Assembly: GCA_001898335.1 (NCBI GenBank) | Contig: MKTS01000001.1 | Span: forward strand, 496,001-560,000 | Length of the DNA stretch: 64,000 nt | Source: Mucilaginibacter sp. 44-25 | GTDB taxonomy: Bacteria > Bacteroidota > Bacteroidia > Sphingobacteriales > Sphingobacteriaceae | Direction: 5' to 3' | In this document: positions 1 to 8,191 of the stretch, piece after piece | How positions within the stretch are numbered: the first letter of the stretch is position 1 | Layout: each line of letters starts with the position of its first letter | Notes under the pieces: model-generated | Databases searched by the model: none | The model's input: the letters and a program-made list of their open reading frames with translations, nothing else | Told to the model about the DNA's origin: nothing | Program-made: the position numbers and the translations under genes

Positions 1-1301
1 TTATCCACTTTAAGGGCAAAGGCCTCCATATCTTTTGGCTGCGTGCTAAATTCTATAAACCATTCATGGTAAGGCAATTGCCCATCGGTTGGGGCAACCT
101 GAGGAGCTACGGTAAATTCAACTACTTCAATACTTTCTTCGGCTGCTACGCTCATGAGTGCGTGTTCCACTTCTTCGCCTATCACATGTTCGCCAAAGGC
201 GGAGATATAGTGTTTTATGCGACCGGTTACTACAATTTTGTATGGTTCTTTGGATACAAACTTCACGGTATCGCCAATACTGTAGCCCCATAGCCCGGCA
301 CTGGTATTCAGTATCAAAGCATAGTTTTTACCCAACTCCACATCTTTTAAATTAATGCGTGTAGGGTTTTCATTGTAATACTCATCGCTGGGGATAAACT
401 CATAAAATATGCCCGCGTCCACCATCAGCAATAAACCTTTTTCTTTCTGCGAATCCTGGAAAGCGATAAACCCTTCCGATGCCGGGTAGGTTTCAATACT
501 GTCGATCTTAAAGCCTATACTTTCTTCCATTCGGGCGCGGTAAGGCTCGTAATTAACGCCGCCATGCACGTATAGCTTAAAGTTAGGGAAAATGTCTTTG
601 ATCTTTTTTCCGCCTGATACTGCTGATAATCGGTCAAAATACATCTGGCACCATGGTGGTATGCCCGAAATAAGGCGCATATCCTGGTTCCTGGTTTCTT
701 CCACAATGGCGTCAACCTTTTGTTCCCAATCTTCAATACAATTGGTTTGGTAGGAGGGCAGACGGTTCTTTTGAAGGTAGGCCGGTACATGGTGCACAAC
801 AATACCCGATAACCTTCCGGTTTGTATACCGTGTTTCTCGGCCAGTACAGGGCTGCCCTGCAGGAATATCATTTTGCCATCTACAAAATCGGCATTGCCG
901 GTTTCGTGAATATAGCTGAGCAAAGCGTTGCGGGCCGCTTTAATATGTTCGGGCATGCTTTCCTTTGAAATGGGAATGTATTTAACACCTGATGTTGTGC
1001 CCGATGTTTTGGCCAGATAAGCAGGTTTACCGGGCCAGGTAACATTTTCCTCGCCGTTTACCACACGCTCTATGTACGGTCGTAGTTCTTCATAATCTCG
1101 TACAGGTACGTATTTTTTAAAATCTTCGTAACTGTTAATTGAACTAAAATGATGATCGCGGCCAAACGCAGTGTGAGTTGCTTCATGGATGATATGGCTA
1201 AAGTTCTTTTGCTGAAGGGATAACGCGTTGTAACGGATATGATTTAGCTGCCGGTTAACCAGCCATGCAAAAACTTTGCTTAACGATGCTTTAATACCCA
1301 T
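1..1301 (-). CDS. GH3 auxin-responsive promoter family protein (C-terminus cut by window edge)
   Basis: Reading the minus strand from the ATG at 1301 gives an open frame of 433 codons that runs off the left edge. It begins MGIKASLSKVFAWLVNRQLN and carries TSGTTSG at about residues 99-105 followed by KYIPIS, the phosphate-binding signature of the GH3 branch of adenylate-forming enzymes. Plant GH3 proteins join acyl acids to amino acids. The bacterial homologues are widespread in Bacteroidetes and have no settled substrate. The family is about 500 residues long, so roughly 70 residues should lie outside the window. The next gene upstream in the same direction stops one base before this start, which suggests one transcript with the membrane protein and glycosyltransferase. 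Family assignment is firm; the substrate is unknown. Confidence 0.88.
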   Translation of the reverse strand, partial: MGIKASLSKVFAWLVNRQLNHIRYNALSLQQKNFSHIIHEATHTAFGRDHHFSSINSYEDFKKYVPVRDYEELRPYIERVVNGEENVTWPGKPAYLAKTSGTTSGVKYIPISKESMPEHIKAARNALLSYIHETGNADFVDGKMIFLQGSPVLAEKHGIQTGRLSGIVVHHVPAYLQKNRLPSYQTNCIEDWEQKVDAIVEETRNQDMRLISGIPPWCQMYFDRLSAVSGGKKIKDIFPNFKLYVHGGVNYEPYRARMEESIGFKIDSIETYPASEGFIAFQDSQKEKGLLLMVDAGIFYEFIPSDEYYNENPTRINLKDVELGKNYALILNTSAGLWGYSIGDTVKFVSKEPYKIVVTGRIKHYISAFGEHVIGEEVEHALMSVAAEESIEVVEFTVAPQVAPTDGQLPYHEWFIEFSTQPKDMEAFALKVD

Positions 1302-1302
1302 A

Positions 1303-2031
1303 TTAATCCGTTTCGCTTACGTTATCGTCAATATCCTGATGACTGTATATTAATTTACGATAAGTAACCGCCAAAATAATGTTTACAAATGGGTAAGTAA
1401 ATAATATGGTTATGGAGATTAACGGATAGTACTGAGAAATTTTAGCGGGCAATGCTATTAACAGGATGATGATGAGCAGTATGGATATAACTTTTAAAAG
1501 ATATCCCCTTGTAAGTTCAAAACTCTGTTTAATAGATTCTATAGGGCCCGAGTTGTCATCAACAATAAATGTATTAAAAAACATCACCCGTAGGGCTAAA
1601 TACAAACCGCCTAAACCGGCCAGCAACTCAATAGCAAACTGTAAGTTAGGGTTGTTGTCAAGATAATCTACAGCGATGCCCAAATTGGTAACCACAAAAG
1701 CGAAAATAAACACCACTGCCAGGTAACTCCAAACCATCTTAGCTTTGGGGATCACCTGCATAAACTCAAAATCATAGTATTCGCTGTCTATAACCGTGAA
1801 TATTAATTTATAAAGCCCCAGTGTAGTATAAGCCTGCAGCCAGATAAGAATAAATGTTACGATCATCGAAGCCCAGTAATCTTCCGGAGAATAGACAAAC
1901 CCCGCTAACAAGCCTAAAATCCCCAGCAGGAAAAACGCTATTACCGAGTAAACGATGATGGTTACAAAATTCTTTCTGAAAATATCCCATGAAGTTTTTA
2001 CGGTCTCCACAACCGAAAACGGGTGATACAT
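1303..2031 (-). CDS. multi-pass integral membrane protein of unknown function
   Basis: The 242-residue product has about six hydrophobic segments (near residues 24-45, 56-75, 98-118, 133-150, 180-197 and 203-222). Short charged loops separate them, and a charged tail (HQDIDDNVSETD) ends the protein. The start MYHPFSVVETVKTSWDIFRKNF resembles proteins with a glycerophosphoryl-diester-phosphodiesterase-type membrane domain, but I cannot assign that with confidence. It lies six bases downstream of the glycosyltransferase and one base upstream of the GH3 gene on the same strand. The three are probably co-transcribed and may work on an envelope component. No catalytic motif is visible. Confidence 0.8.
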   Translation of the reverse strand: MYHPFSVVETVKTSWDIFRKNFVTIIVYSVIAFFLLGILGLLAGFVYSPEDYWASMIVTFILIWLQAYTTLGLYKLIFTVIDSEYYDFEFMQVIPKAKMVWSYLAVVFIFAFVVTNLGIAVDYLDNNPNLQFAIELLAGLGGLYLALRVMFFNTFIVDDNSGPIESIKQSFELTRGYLLKVISILLIIILLIALPAKISQYYPLISITILFTYPFVNIILAVTYRKLIYSHQDIDDNVSETD

Positions 2032-2037
2032 ACTTTA

Positions 2038-3006
2038 CTATGACCTTTTTAAAATAACACGTTTCCAAAAATCCTGCATAAATCCTAACCCATAAGCAGT
2101 AAGTTGAATAAAGGCAGCTGCGATGCTCAAAATTGCAATTTTTAACGATTTATTTTTAACAAGCGCATGAAAAAATATTAACAATATGTAAACGGCAAGC
2201 AATATGTTACAAAGCGCCGCTATACGCCAGGCAAACAGGTTGGCAATAACAGTAAACAGCAAGCCAAGGGTAACTAATGCAGGGAAAAAATGTACCGCCT
2301 TTAACTGCGAGGGAAAAAACTTGTATATATTGATACGCGCCCTGCCAAAAAAGTGGAGCTGCTTAAAAAACTTCACAAAATCGGTGCGCCGTTTATGATA
2401 AACAATGGCTTCAGGTATCAGCCCGATCTTGAAGCCAGACGCATGAATGCGTATGCTATACTCAATATCCTCGCCCAGCCGTGTAATGATAAAACCGCCA
2501 ACTTTTTCCCACACCTTACGGGAAACGCCCATGTTAAAGCTGCGTGGATGAAACTGACCAATAGCCTTTTTATTGCCCCTGATACCGCCGGTAGTAAATG
2601 GCGACGTCATGGCGTAACTGATAGCTTTTTGGATAGGCGTGAACGATTCATGGGCGCCATCGGGTCCACCATACGCATCAAGCCAGTTGGCGTTAAGCGA
2701 TCGGTTTACTACCTCCAGGTAATTTTCGGGAATAAGGCAGTCGGAGTCGAAGATGACGAAATAGTCGCCTTTGGCACGTTCGAAGCCAAAATTACGGGTA
2801 AAACCCTGGCCCTCATTCGCTTTTTCAAAGTAATACAGGTCAAGTTTTTCGGAGTATTTATTTACAATGTCACCTGCCTTGTTTACCGACCCGTCCTCAA
2901 TCACCAATACCTCAAACGCCTTATAGGTTTGGCGGGTAAGGGTATCCAGTAATTCGTCAATTTCCTGGGGGCGGTTATATAAAGGTATGATGATGGAAAA
3001 AAACAT
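2038..3006 (-). CDS. glycosyltransferase family 2
   Basis: This is a GT-A fold glycosyltransferase. It opens with FFSIIIPLYNRPQEIDELLDTL, followed by VLVIEDGS and the DxD-type VIFDSDCLIPENYL, which bind the nucleotide-sugar and metal. A GED triad (TRLGEDIEYSIRI) marks the acceptor side. The C-terminal third has two or three membrane segments (near HFFPALVTLGLLFTVIANLFAW and ILLAVYILLIFFHAL), so the enzyme is anchored in the inner membrane. The open frame extends to a TTG at 3021, but the ATG at 3006 begins exactly at the family's usual N-terminus and I chose it. It shares its transcript with the membrane protein and GH3 gene downstream. The sugar and acceptor cannot be told from sequence. Confidence 0.9.
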   Translation of the reverse strand: MFFSIIIPLYNRPQEIDELLDTLTRQTYKAFEVLVIEDGSVNKAGDIVNKYSEKLDLYYFEKANEGQGFTRNFGFERAKGDYFVIFDSDCLIPENYLEVVNRSLNANWLDAYGGPDGAHESFTPIQKAISYAMTSPFTTGGIRGNKKAIGQFHPRSFNMGVSRKVWEKVGGFIITRLGEDIEYSIRIHASGFKIGLIPEAIVYHKRRTDFVKFFKQLHFFGRARINIYKFFPSQLKAVHFFPALVTLGLLFTVIANLFAWRIAALCNILLAVYILLIFFHALVKNKSLKIAILSIAAAFIQLTAYGLGFMQDFWKRVILKRS

Positions 3007-3031
3007 TTCGTAGATGTGCAAATTTCAAATG

Positions 3032-3083
3032 TGCAAATATGCAGATGAATGATCAGATGTGTGATTTTGCAAATATGCAGATG
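3032..3083. repeat. 16-bp direct repeat in an intergenic spacer
   Basis: TGCAAATATGCAGATG occurs perfectly at 3032-3047 and 3068-3083, and related fragments (GATGTGCAAAT) occur at 3014-3022. The spacer between the two glycosyltransferase genes (3007-3153) is largely built from these units and shows no gene. This looks like a low-complexity repeat family of Bacteroidetes intergenic regions and not an operator. Confidence 0.6.
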
Positions 3084-3153
3084 CGATGATTAAATTTATA
3101 CCCATGTTGAAAGAAACAACGGCACACCTGCATACCTCAAATCTCCAACACCA

Positions 3154-4104
3154 TCAAATTGTTTCAGCGATCTGGTAATTGTTCCTGTCGTTTGAGTTAC
3201 GCGATACCAGTTCGGCAACAAAACCGGTAAGGAAAAGCTGCGATCCTAAGATAATAGCTACCAGGGCAATATAAAACAATGGGTTAGCTGTAACATCACG
3301 GTATGGCAGATGGTGCGCTATAAGGTAAAGCTTTTCGGCAAGCATCCACACGGCTATAATAATACCGGCAAAAAAGCTCAAGGTACCCATAGCGCCAAAA
3401 AAGTGCATAGGGCGTTTGCCAAACTTTCCTACAAAGAATATGGATAGCAGGTCCAGAAAGCCATTAATGAACCGGCTCCAGCCAAACTTGGTTTTACCGT
3501 ATTTACGGGCGCGGTGCTCCACCACTTGTTCGCCAATTTTGGTAAACCCTGCCCACTTGGCCAATACAGGTATATAGCGGTGCATTTCGCCGTAGACCTC
3601 AATATTTTTAACTACCGTATTGCGGTAAGCTTTTAGCCCGCAATTAAAATCGTGCAGGTTATTAATACCGCTCATCTTACGGGTAGCCGCGTTAAAAAGC
3701 TTAGTAGGTATGGTTTTAGATATTGGGTCGTAACGTTTTGCTTTCCAGCCTGATATCAGGTCATACTTTTCTTCGTTGATACGGCGATAAAGCTCCGGAA
3801 TCTCATCCGGGCTATCCTGCAGGTCGGCATCCATGGTAATTACCACATTACCACGAGCGGCATCAAAGCCAATATTCAGCGCGGCCGATTTACCATAATT
3901 TCTCCTGAAACGGAAGCCCCTGATAAACGGGTTGTTTTCCTTCAGCTTCATGATCATTCCCCATGAGCCGTCTGTGCTGCCGTCATCAACCAGTACAATC
4001 TCATAGGTAAAGCCATACTCATCCATTACACGGCTTATCCACGAGGTAAGCTCCGGTAATGATTCTACTTCGTTATATAGTGGTACTACTACTGATATAT
4101 CCAT
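3154..4104 (-). CDS. glycosyltransferase family 2, polyprenyl-phosphate sugar transferase type
   Basis: The 316-residue protein has the DPM1/GtrB-like layout. An N-terminal GT-A domain carries ISVVVPLYNEVESLPEL, VLVDDGSTDGSW and the metal-binding DADLQDSPDEIPELY. Two C-terminal membrane helices follow (about residues 232-255 and 278-300). Such enzymes typically move a sugar from a nucleotide donor to undecaprenyl or dolichyl phosphate at the inner membrane, supplying later transferases. The gene has its own spacer on both sides. A piece of its 5' part reappears at 5313-5345 in the scar of a tandem duplication, which helps define the duplicated unit. Family is certain; the sugar is not. Confidence 0.9.
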   Translation of the reverse strand: MDISVVVPLYNEVESLPELTSWISRVMDEYGFTYEIVLVDDGSTDGSWGMIMKLKENNPFIRGFRFRRNYGKSAALNIGFDAARGNVVITMDADLQDSPDEIPELYRRINEEKYDLISGWKAKRYDPISKTIPTKLFNAATRKMSGINNLHDFNCGLKAYRNTVVKNIEVYGEMHRYIPVLAKWAGFTKIGEQVVEHRARKYGKTKFGWSRFINGFLDLLSIFFVGKFGKRPMHFFGAMGTLSFFAGIIIAVWMLAEKLYLIAHHLPYRDVTANPLFYIALVAIILGSQLFLTGFVAELVSRNSNDRNNYQIAETI

Positions 4105-4181
4105 TTAAAAAGAACCTTGTGTAAGGTTAGCTGCAAAAATATAAAAATTAAGCACGGTAAGTATATGATAAATGGGTTACA

Positions 4182-4213
4182 TTTTGAAGCGTTATAAATA
4201 CTTATTAATTTAG
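4182..4213 (+). promoter_or_regulatory. Bacteroidetes-type promoter upstream of the first TonB-C protein
   Basis: TTTTG at 4182-4186 is followed by exactly 19 bases and then TAATTTAG at 4206-4213, one mismatch from TAnnTTTG. The start codon lies 22 bases downstream. The same arrangement with the same 19-base spacing is preserved in the duplicated copy at 5392-5423. Confidence 0.6.
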
Positions 4214-4235
4214 CTGTACAAACCCTTATTGCAAT

Positions 4236-5192
4236 ATGAAACCTTATGTGTTCGCCTTATTCTTATTAATAAATATCACCGGCTTTGCACAAGAAAAACA
4301 ACCGGAAGCCAAAACACGGCCCGATACCGTACGACATTATATGGTAAACGACTCGACCCTGGCTTATAGTGAAAGCGCTGCTAAATTTTTGCGCCTGATG
4401 ATAAAAGCCGACTCGGGAATGTTCCGTGTGAAGGATTATTACCTGAACGGGAGCCTGCGCATGGTTACTTTAACCTCATTAGACAATATGAACATCAGGC
4501 CGGGTATAAATGGCATGTATGATGAGTATTATGAAAACGGAAAACGTAAGACCAGTAAGGTATTTAATAAAGGTAAGATCACAGGCGACGTGCTTAGTTA
4601 CTACTCCAACGGCGCGTTAAGATGTGTTGAAACATACAGTGCCGATGGCGTTTATCTGAAACAATTTTTAGACTCCACCGGAAACCAGCTTACTGTTAAC
4701 GGTAATGGCAAATGGATAAAATATACCCACAGCCCCGGCGAACGATTAGAAGGCAACGTAATTAACGGCAAAGAAGAGGGAGAATGGAATTGGTATCTTG
4801 GCGACAAGATTTACACGACTCTTTACAAGAAAGGAAAAATTTTATATGCGAAGAGAGATGTTCCAAATGGTGATCCGATTTTCATCCATGTGGATAAGAA
4901 TCCATCCTTTCCGGGTGGTTTAGGAGCACTTAGGGGTTTTATCATTAAAAATATCGAATATCCTGTAAAAGCCAGACTAAATAACATACAAGGAACAGTC
5001 ATCATAACTTTTATAATTGAAACTGATGGTTCCTTAAGTGATATTAGAGTTGTAAAAGGAATGGGTGCAGGATGTGACGAAGAAGCGATGAGGGTGATTA
5101 CATTATCACCCAAATGGGTACCCGGAGAATCCCTGGGCAAGCAAGTTCGCGTGCAACGGTCAATTCCTATATCTTTCAGATTAGGTAGTTAA
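4236..5192 (+). CDS. secreted protein with MORN-like repeats and C-terminal TonB domain (copy 1)
   Basis: The 318-residue product starts with a signal peptide (MKPYVFALFLLINITGFAQ, cleavage after about residue 18). Residues about 90-200 hold repeats of the YENGKRK...GKI, YSNGALR and GKWIKY type, as in MORN/YwqK-like antitoxin-component proteins. The last 95 residues form a TonB C-terminal domain: FPGGLGALRGFIIKNIEYPVKA is the usual entry, followed by QGTVIITFIIETDGSLS. There is no N-terminal membrane anchor of the TonB type, so it probably acts free in the periplasm and is not a classical energy transducer. It is the first of two tandem paralogues made by a local duplication. The actual role is unknown. 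Confidence 0.85.
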   Translation: MKPYVFALFLLINITGFAQEKQPEAKTRPDTVRHYMVNDSTLAYSESAAKFLRLMIKADSGMFRVKDYYLNGSLRMVTLTSLDNMNIRPGINGMYDEYYENGKRKTSKVFNKGKITGDVLSYYSNGALRCVETYSADGVYLKQFLDSTGNQLTVNGNGKWIKYTHSPGERLEGNVINGKEEGEWNWYLGDKIYTTLYKKGKILYAKRDVPNGDPIFIHVDKNPSFPGGLGALRGFIIKNIEYPVKARLNNIQGTVIITFIIETDGSLSDIRVVKGMGAGCDEEAMRVITLSPKWVPGESLGKQVRVQRSIPISFRLGS

Positions 5193-5202
5193 TTCGTATA
5201 TT

Positions 5203-5302
5203 AATGCAATCCGAGTACGGTACTGGTACGCTCATGTGTAGTATTGGCCAAAGCCTCATTATAATTAGCGATTGCCAGTATGATGGTATCATTTCCTTGA
5301 GC
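5203..5302 (-). pseudogene. remnant of the mqo 3' end
   Basis: On the minus strand this stretch matches the last 30 or so codons of mqo (6413-6510). Blocks such as GGTACGCTCATGTGTAG correspond to CGTACGCTCACGTGTAG, and CAAAGCCTCATT to TAAAGCCTCATC. Translated, it keeps ALANTTHERTS against ALANATRERTS in the intact protein. A one-base deletion near 5270 breaks the frame, so it codes for nothing. It marks the right-hand end of the older copy of a tandem duplication. Confidence 0.85.
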
Positions 5303-5312
5303 TTATGTTGTC

Positions 5313-5345
5313 ATCTCATAGGTAAAGCCACTCTTATCGATTATA
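5313..5345 (-). pseudogene. remnant of the glycosyltransferase 5' region
   Basis: ATCTCATAGGTAAAGCCA at 5313-5330 is identical to 3998-4015 inside the upstream glycosyltransferase gene, and the bases after it remain similar (CTCTTATCGATTA against TACTCATCCATTA). About 100 bases of the original are then missing, and from about 5355 the sequence matches the spacer and promoter before the first TonB-C gene. It directly follows the mqo remnant, so the duplication junction lies between about 5302 and 5312. Confidence 0.8.
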
Positions 5346-5391
5346 TATAAGGTTTAATTAAGCACGGTAAGTATATGATAATCGGGCTACA

Positions 5392-5423
5392 TTTTGAAGC
5401 GTTGTGAATACTTGTTAATTTAG
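5392..5423 (+). promoter_or_regulatory. duplicated Bacteroidetes-type promoter for the second TonB-C protein
   Basis: TTTTG (5392-5396), a 19-base spacer and TAATTTAG (5416-5423) repeat the promoter of copy 1. Spacer bases have changed in four places while both boxes are intact, which suggests the boxes are under selection and the second copy is expressed. Confidence 0.6.
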
Positions 5424-5443
5424 CTCCATCATCCTTATTACAA

Positions 5444-6400
5444 ATGAAGCTTTCTTTATCGATTTTCCTTTTCTTATTAAACGCTGCAGCTTTTGCGCAG
5501 CACAATACATTACCGCAAAAAGTGCGCCCCGACTCCTTAGGATATTACATGTTAAACGACTCATCTATGGCATATAGTGAAGCTGACGCTAAATTTTTGC
5601 GTCTGATGATAAAAGCCGACTCGGGCATGTATCGTGTTAACGATTATTACATGAGCGGAAACCTCCGCCTGGCTACTTTAACCTCATTAGATAACATGAA
5701 TTTCAGGCCGGGAATAAATGGCATGTATTATGAATATTATGATAACGGAAAACGCAAAAGCATAAAGGTATTTGACAAAGGTAAAATTAAAGGCGACGCT
5801 GTTAATTATTATCCTAACGGCGCGTTAAGGTCTGTTGAAACATACAGCGCTGATGGTATTTATCTGAAACAATTTTTAGATTCTGCCGGAAATACGCTTA
5901 CCAATGAAGGTAATGGCAAATGGATAAAATATACCGACATGGCTGATGAACGTTTGGAAGGAAATGTGGTGAACGGCAGGGAAGACGGTGAATGGAAGCG
6001 GTACATCGGCGATTCTGTTTATACCATAACCTATAAAAAAGGCACAATCATAAATGGTAAAGAAAATCTGTTAGTACATAAAAATGGCTTTATACCTGTA
6101 GAAAAAACTCCATCTTTTCCTGGTGGCGAAAAGGCATTTGCCAATTTTCTCGCAAAAAATCTACGCTATCCAAAAGAAGCAAGGGAAAACAGAATACAGG
6201 GAAGGGTTATTTTGACCTTTGTGATAGAGCGTGACGGTTCTCTAAGCAACATTAGGGTGGTGAGAGATATAGGTGGAGGGTGCGGTGAAGAAGCCATGAG
6301 AGTGATCGCACTATCTCCCAAATGGGTACCGGGCACAGCACAGGGCATACCCGTTCGTGTACAATATGCAATACCGATTGCTTTTTCTTTTGGCAATTAA
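5444..6400 (+). CDS. secreted protein with MORN-like repeats and C-terminal TonB domain (copy 2)
   Basis: This is the tandem paralogue of the gene at 4236, also 318 residues, with the same order: signal peptide (MKLSLSIFLFLLNAAAFAQ), conserved N-terminal block (DSGMYRVNDYYMSGNLRLATLTSLDNMN), MORN-like repeats, and a TonB C-terminal domain beginning FPGGEKAFANFLAKNLRYPKEA. The middle block and TonB domain are strongly conserved. The linker around residues 200-220 and the signal peptide have diverged most. Both copies are full length and each has its own promoter, so neither looks decayed. It converges on mqo nine bases away. Function is unknown; a shared role in envelope maintenance is a guess. 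Confidence 0.85.
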   Translation: MKLSLSIFLFLLNAAAFAQHNTLPQKVRPDSLGYYMLNDSSMAYSEADAKFLRLMIKADSGMYRVNDYYMSGNLRLATLTSLDNMNFRPGINGMYYEYYDNGKRKSIKVFDKGKIKGDAVNYYPNGALRSVETYSADGIYLKQFLDSAGNTLTNEGNGKWIKYTDMADERLEGNVVNGREDGEWKRYIGDSVYTITYKKGTIINGKENLLVHKNGFIPVEKTPSFPGGEKAFANFLAKNLRYPKEARENRIQGRVILTFVIERDGSLSNIRVVRDIGGGCGEEAMRVIALSPKWVPGTAQGIPVRVQYAIPIAFSFGN

Positions 6401-6409
6401 TTTTTTCCT

Positions 6410-7909
6410 CTAAAACAAGCCTAATACCTTACTCGTACGCTCACGTGTAGCATTGGCTAAAGCCTCATCGTTAACAAGCGATTGCCCGTATGACGGAATC
6501 ATTTCATTTAGTTTTTGTTGCCACTGGCTGGTTTGCATAGGTTGCTTAAAGCAACGGCTGATCAGGTCGAGCATAATAGGTACAGATGTCGAAGCGCCCG
6601 GCGAAGCACCTAACAAGGCTGATATGCTGCCATCGGCACTGGTCACTACTTCGGTACCAAACTCCAATACACCGGTACGTTTAGGGTCCTTTTTAATGAT
6701 CTGCACGCGCTGCCCGGCAATATCCAGGTCCCAGTCTTCTTTTTTAGCTTCAGGATAGTATTCCTGCAGGGCCTTTAACCTGTCGGCAGGCGATTGCAGC
6801 ACCTGAACGATCAGGTATTTAGTGAGTGCCATATTATCTCGCGCCACGGCAAGCAACGGCAATATATTATTAAACTTGATAGACTTGAACAGATCAAGCA
6901 AGGAGCCTTTTTTAAGGAAGCGCGTAGAGAAACCGGCGTAAGGCCCAAATAACAATGATTTTTTACCATCGATCATGCGGGTATCTAAGTGCGGTACAGA
7001 CATGGGCGGCGAGCCTACCGATGCTTTGCCGTATACCTTGGCCGCGTGTTGCTCAACAATAGCGGGGTTATTACATACCAGCCATTGCCCGCTTACAGGG
7101 AAACCGCCGAAACCTTTACTTTCAGGGATGCCGGTTTTTTGCAATAACAGCAAAGCGCCGCCACCAGCACCTACAAAAACAAACTTAGCGTTAAGTGTTC
7201 TTTTATTTCCGCTGATACGGTCTTCAACTTTTATTTTCCAGGTATTGTCTTTATTGCGCCTGATGTCTGCCACCTCATGGTTAAGGCTAAGGTTAACACC
7301 CGGCTTTTGTTGCAGCTTACTGATAAGGCTGCGGGTAAGGGCACCAAAGTTTACATCGGTACCAATATCCATATGTGTGGCTGCCACTTTTTGGTTAGGG
7401 TCGCGGCCATCCATTACCAGCGGTATCCATTTTTGCAATTGCTGCTGGTCTTCGGCATATTCCATTCCTTTGAAAAAATGGTGCTTTACCAATGCCTGCT
7501 GGCGTTTTTTAAGATATTCTACATTGTCCTGTCCCCAAACAAAGCTCATGTGGGGTACTTTACGTATAAAGCTTTCGGGAGATTCTACGTAACCTTTTTC
7601 AACTAAAAAAGCCCAAAACTCCTTTGATATTTCAAATTGTTCGGCAATTTTAATAGCTTTTTTTATTTCAACGGTACCATCTTTAAGCTCGGGAGTATAA
7701 TTAAGCTCGCAAAAGGCCGAGTGGCCGGTACCGGCATTGTTCATAGCGTCAGAACTTTCGGCAGAAACAGTATCAAGTCGTTCAAAAATTTCAATTTTCA
7801 AATCAGGATCGAGCTGTTTAAGCATTACACCTAATGTAGCGCTCATAATACCCGCGCCAACCAAAACTACATCAACCGTTGTTTGAGAACTAATATTGCC
7901 GTTATTCAT
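6410..7909 (-). CDS. mqo: malate:quinone oxidoreductase
   Basis: The 499-residue product has the family's usual length. It has an N-terminal FAD-binding fold (VDVVLVGAGIMSATLGVML), then ERLDTVSAESSDAMNNAGTG and ALLGASPGASTS near the C-terminus, all hallmarks of Mqo. The enzyme is a peripheral membrane flavoprotein that oxidises malate to oxaloacetate and passes electrons to the quinone pool, replacing or bypassing soluble malate dehydrogenase in the TCA cycle. The gene is monocistronic, with about 280 bases of upstream spacer. A decayed copy of its 3' end lies at 5203-5302. Confidence 0.95.
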   Translation of the reverse strand: MNNGNISSQTTVDVVLVGAGIMSATLGVMLKQLDPDLKIEIFERLDTVSAESSDAMNNAGTGHSAFCELNYTPELKDGTVEIKKAIKIAEQFEISKEFWAFLVEKGYVESPESFIRKVPHMSFVWGQDNVEYLKKRQQALVKHHFFKGMEYAEDQQQLQKWIPLVMDGRDPNQKVAATHMDIGTDVNFGALTRSLISKLQQKPGVNLSLNHEVADIRRNKDNTWKIKVEDRISGNKRTLNAKFVFVGAGGGALLLLQKTGIPESKGFGGFPVSGQWLVCNNPAIVEQHAAKVYGKASVGSPPMSVPHLDTRMIDGKKSLLFGPYAGFSTRFLKKGSLLDLFKSIKFNNILPLLAVARDNMALTKYLIVQVLQSPADRLKALQEYYPEAKKEDWDLDIAGQRVQIIKKDPKRTGVLEFGTEVVTSADGSISALLGASPGASTSVPIMLDLISRCFKQPMQTSQWQQKLNEMIPSYGQSLVNDEALANATRERTSKVLGLF

Positions 7910-7918
7910 GATGCTTAC

Positions 7919-7936
7919 GAATGTTAGAAAACATTC
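7919..7936 (-). promoter_or_regulatory. inverted repeat just upstream of mqo
   Basis: GAATGTT (7919-7925) and AACATTC (7930-7936) form a perfect 7-base inverted repeat with a 4-base centre, ten bases before the mqo start codon. It could be a 5'-UTR hairpin affecting translation or a repressor site. The rest of the 7910-8191 spacer is AT-rich and shows no gene. Confidence 0.3.
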
Positions 7937-8191
7937 ATCTGTATTTGTTTTTGTTTATGCGTTACACAAAGTTTACGCCAATAAGTTAAGCTATTATACT
8001 TTGCGCTAACACAATCAGGCAATTTTAGCAAATTTTACAGAATTTTTCCTGTTGATATTGTAAATTTTTAATGAAAATGGTTGGATTTTAGTGTTTCTAT
8101 AAAAATAGGTTGATTTAAATATAAGTGGTGCAGTACTCTGGCTAACACAATTACTTGTAAGTATTGTTGTTGAACATAAACTCCTTGCATC

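Noticed and set aside
2353..2952. 199-codon plus-strand ORF opposite the glycosyltransferase
   Set aside because: It is the antisense shadow of a gene with clear GT2 motifs and lacks any motif itself.
3032..3083. Possible CRISPR-like repeats
   Set aside because: Only two exact 16-base units with one spacer, AT-rich words and no cas genes.
6975..7592. 205-codon plus-strand ORF opposite mqo
   Set aside because: Antisense shadow of mqo, rich in Ser, Pro and Cys with no recognisable domain.
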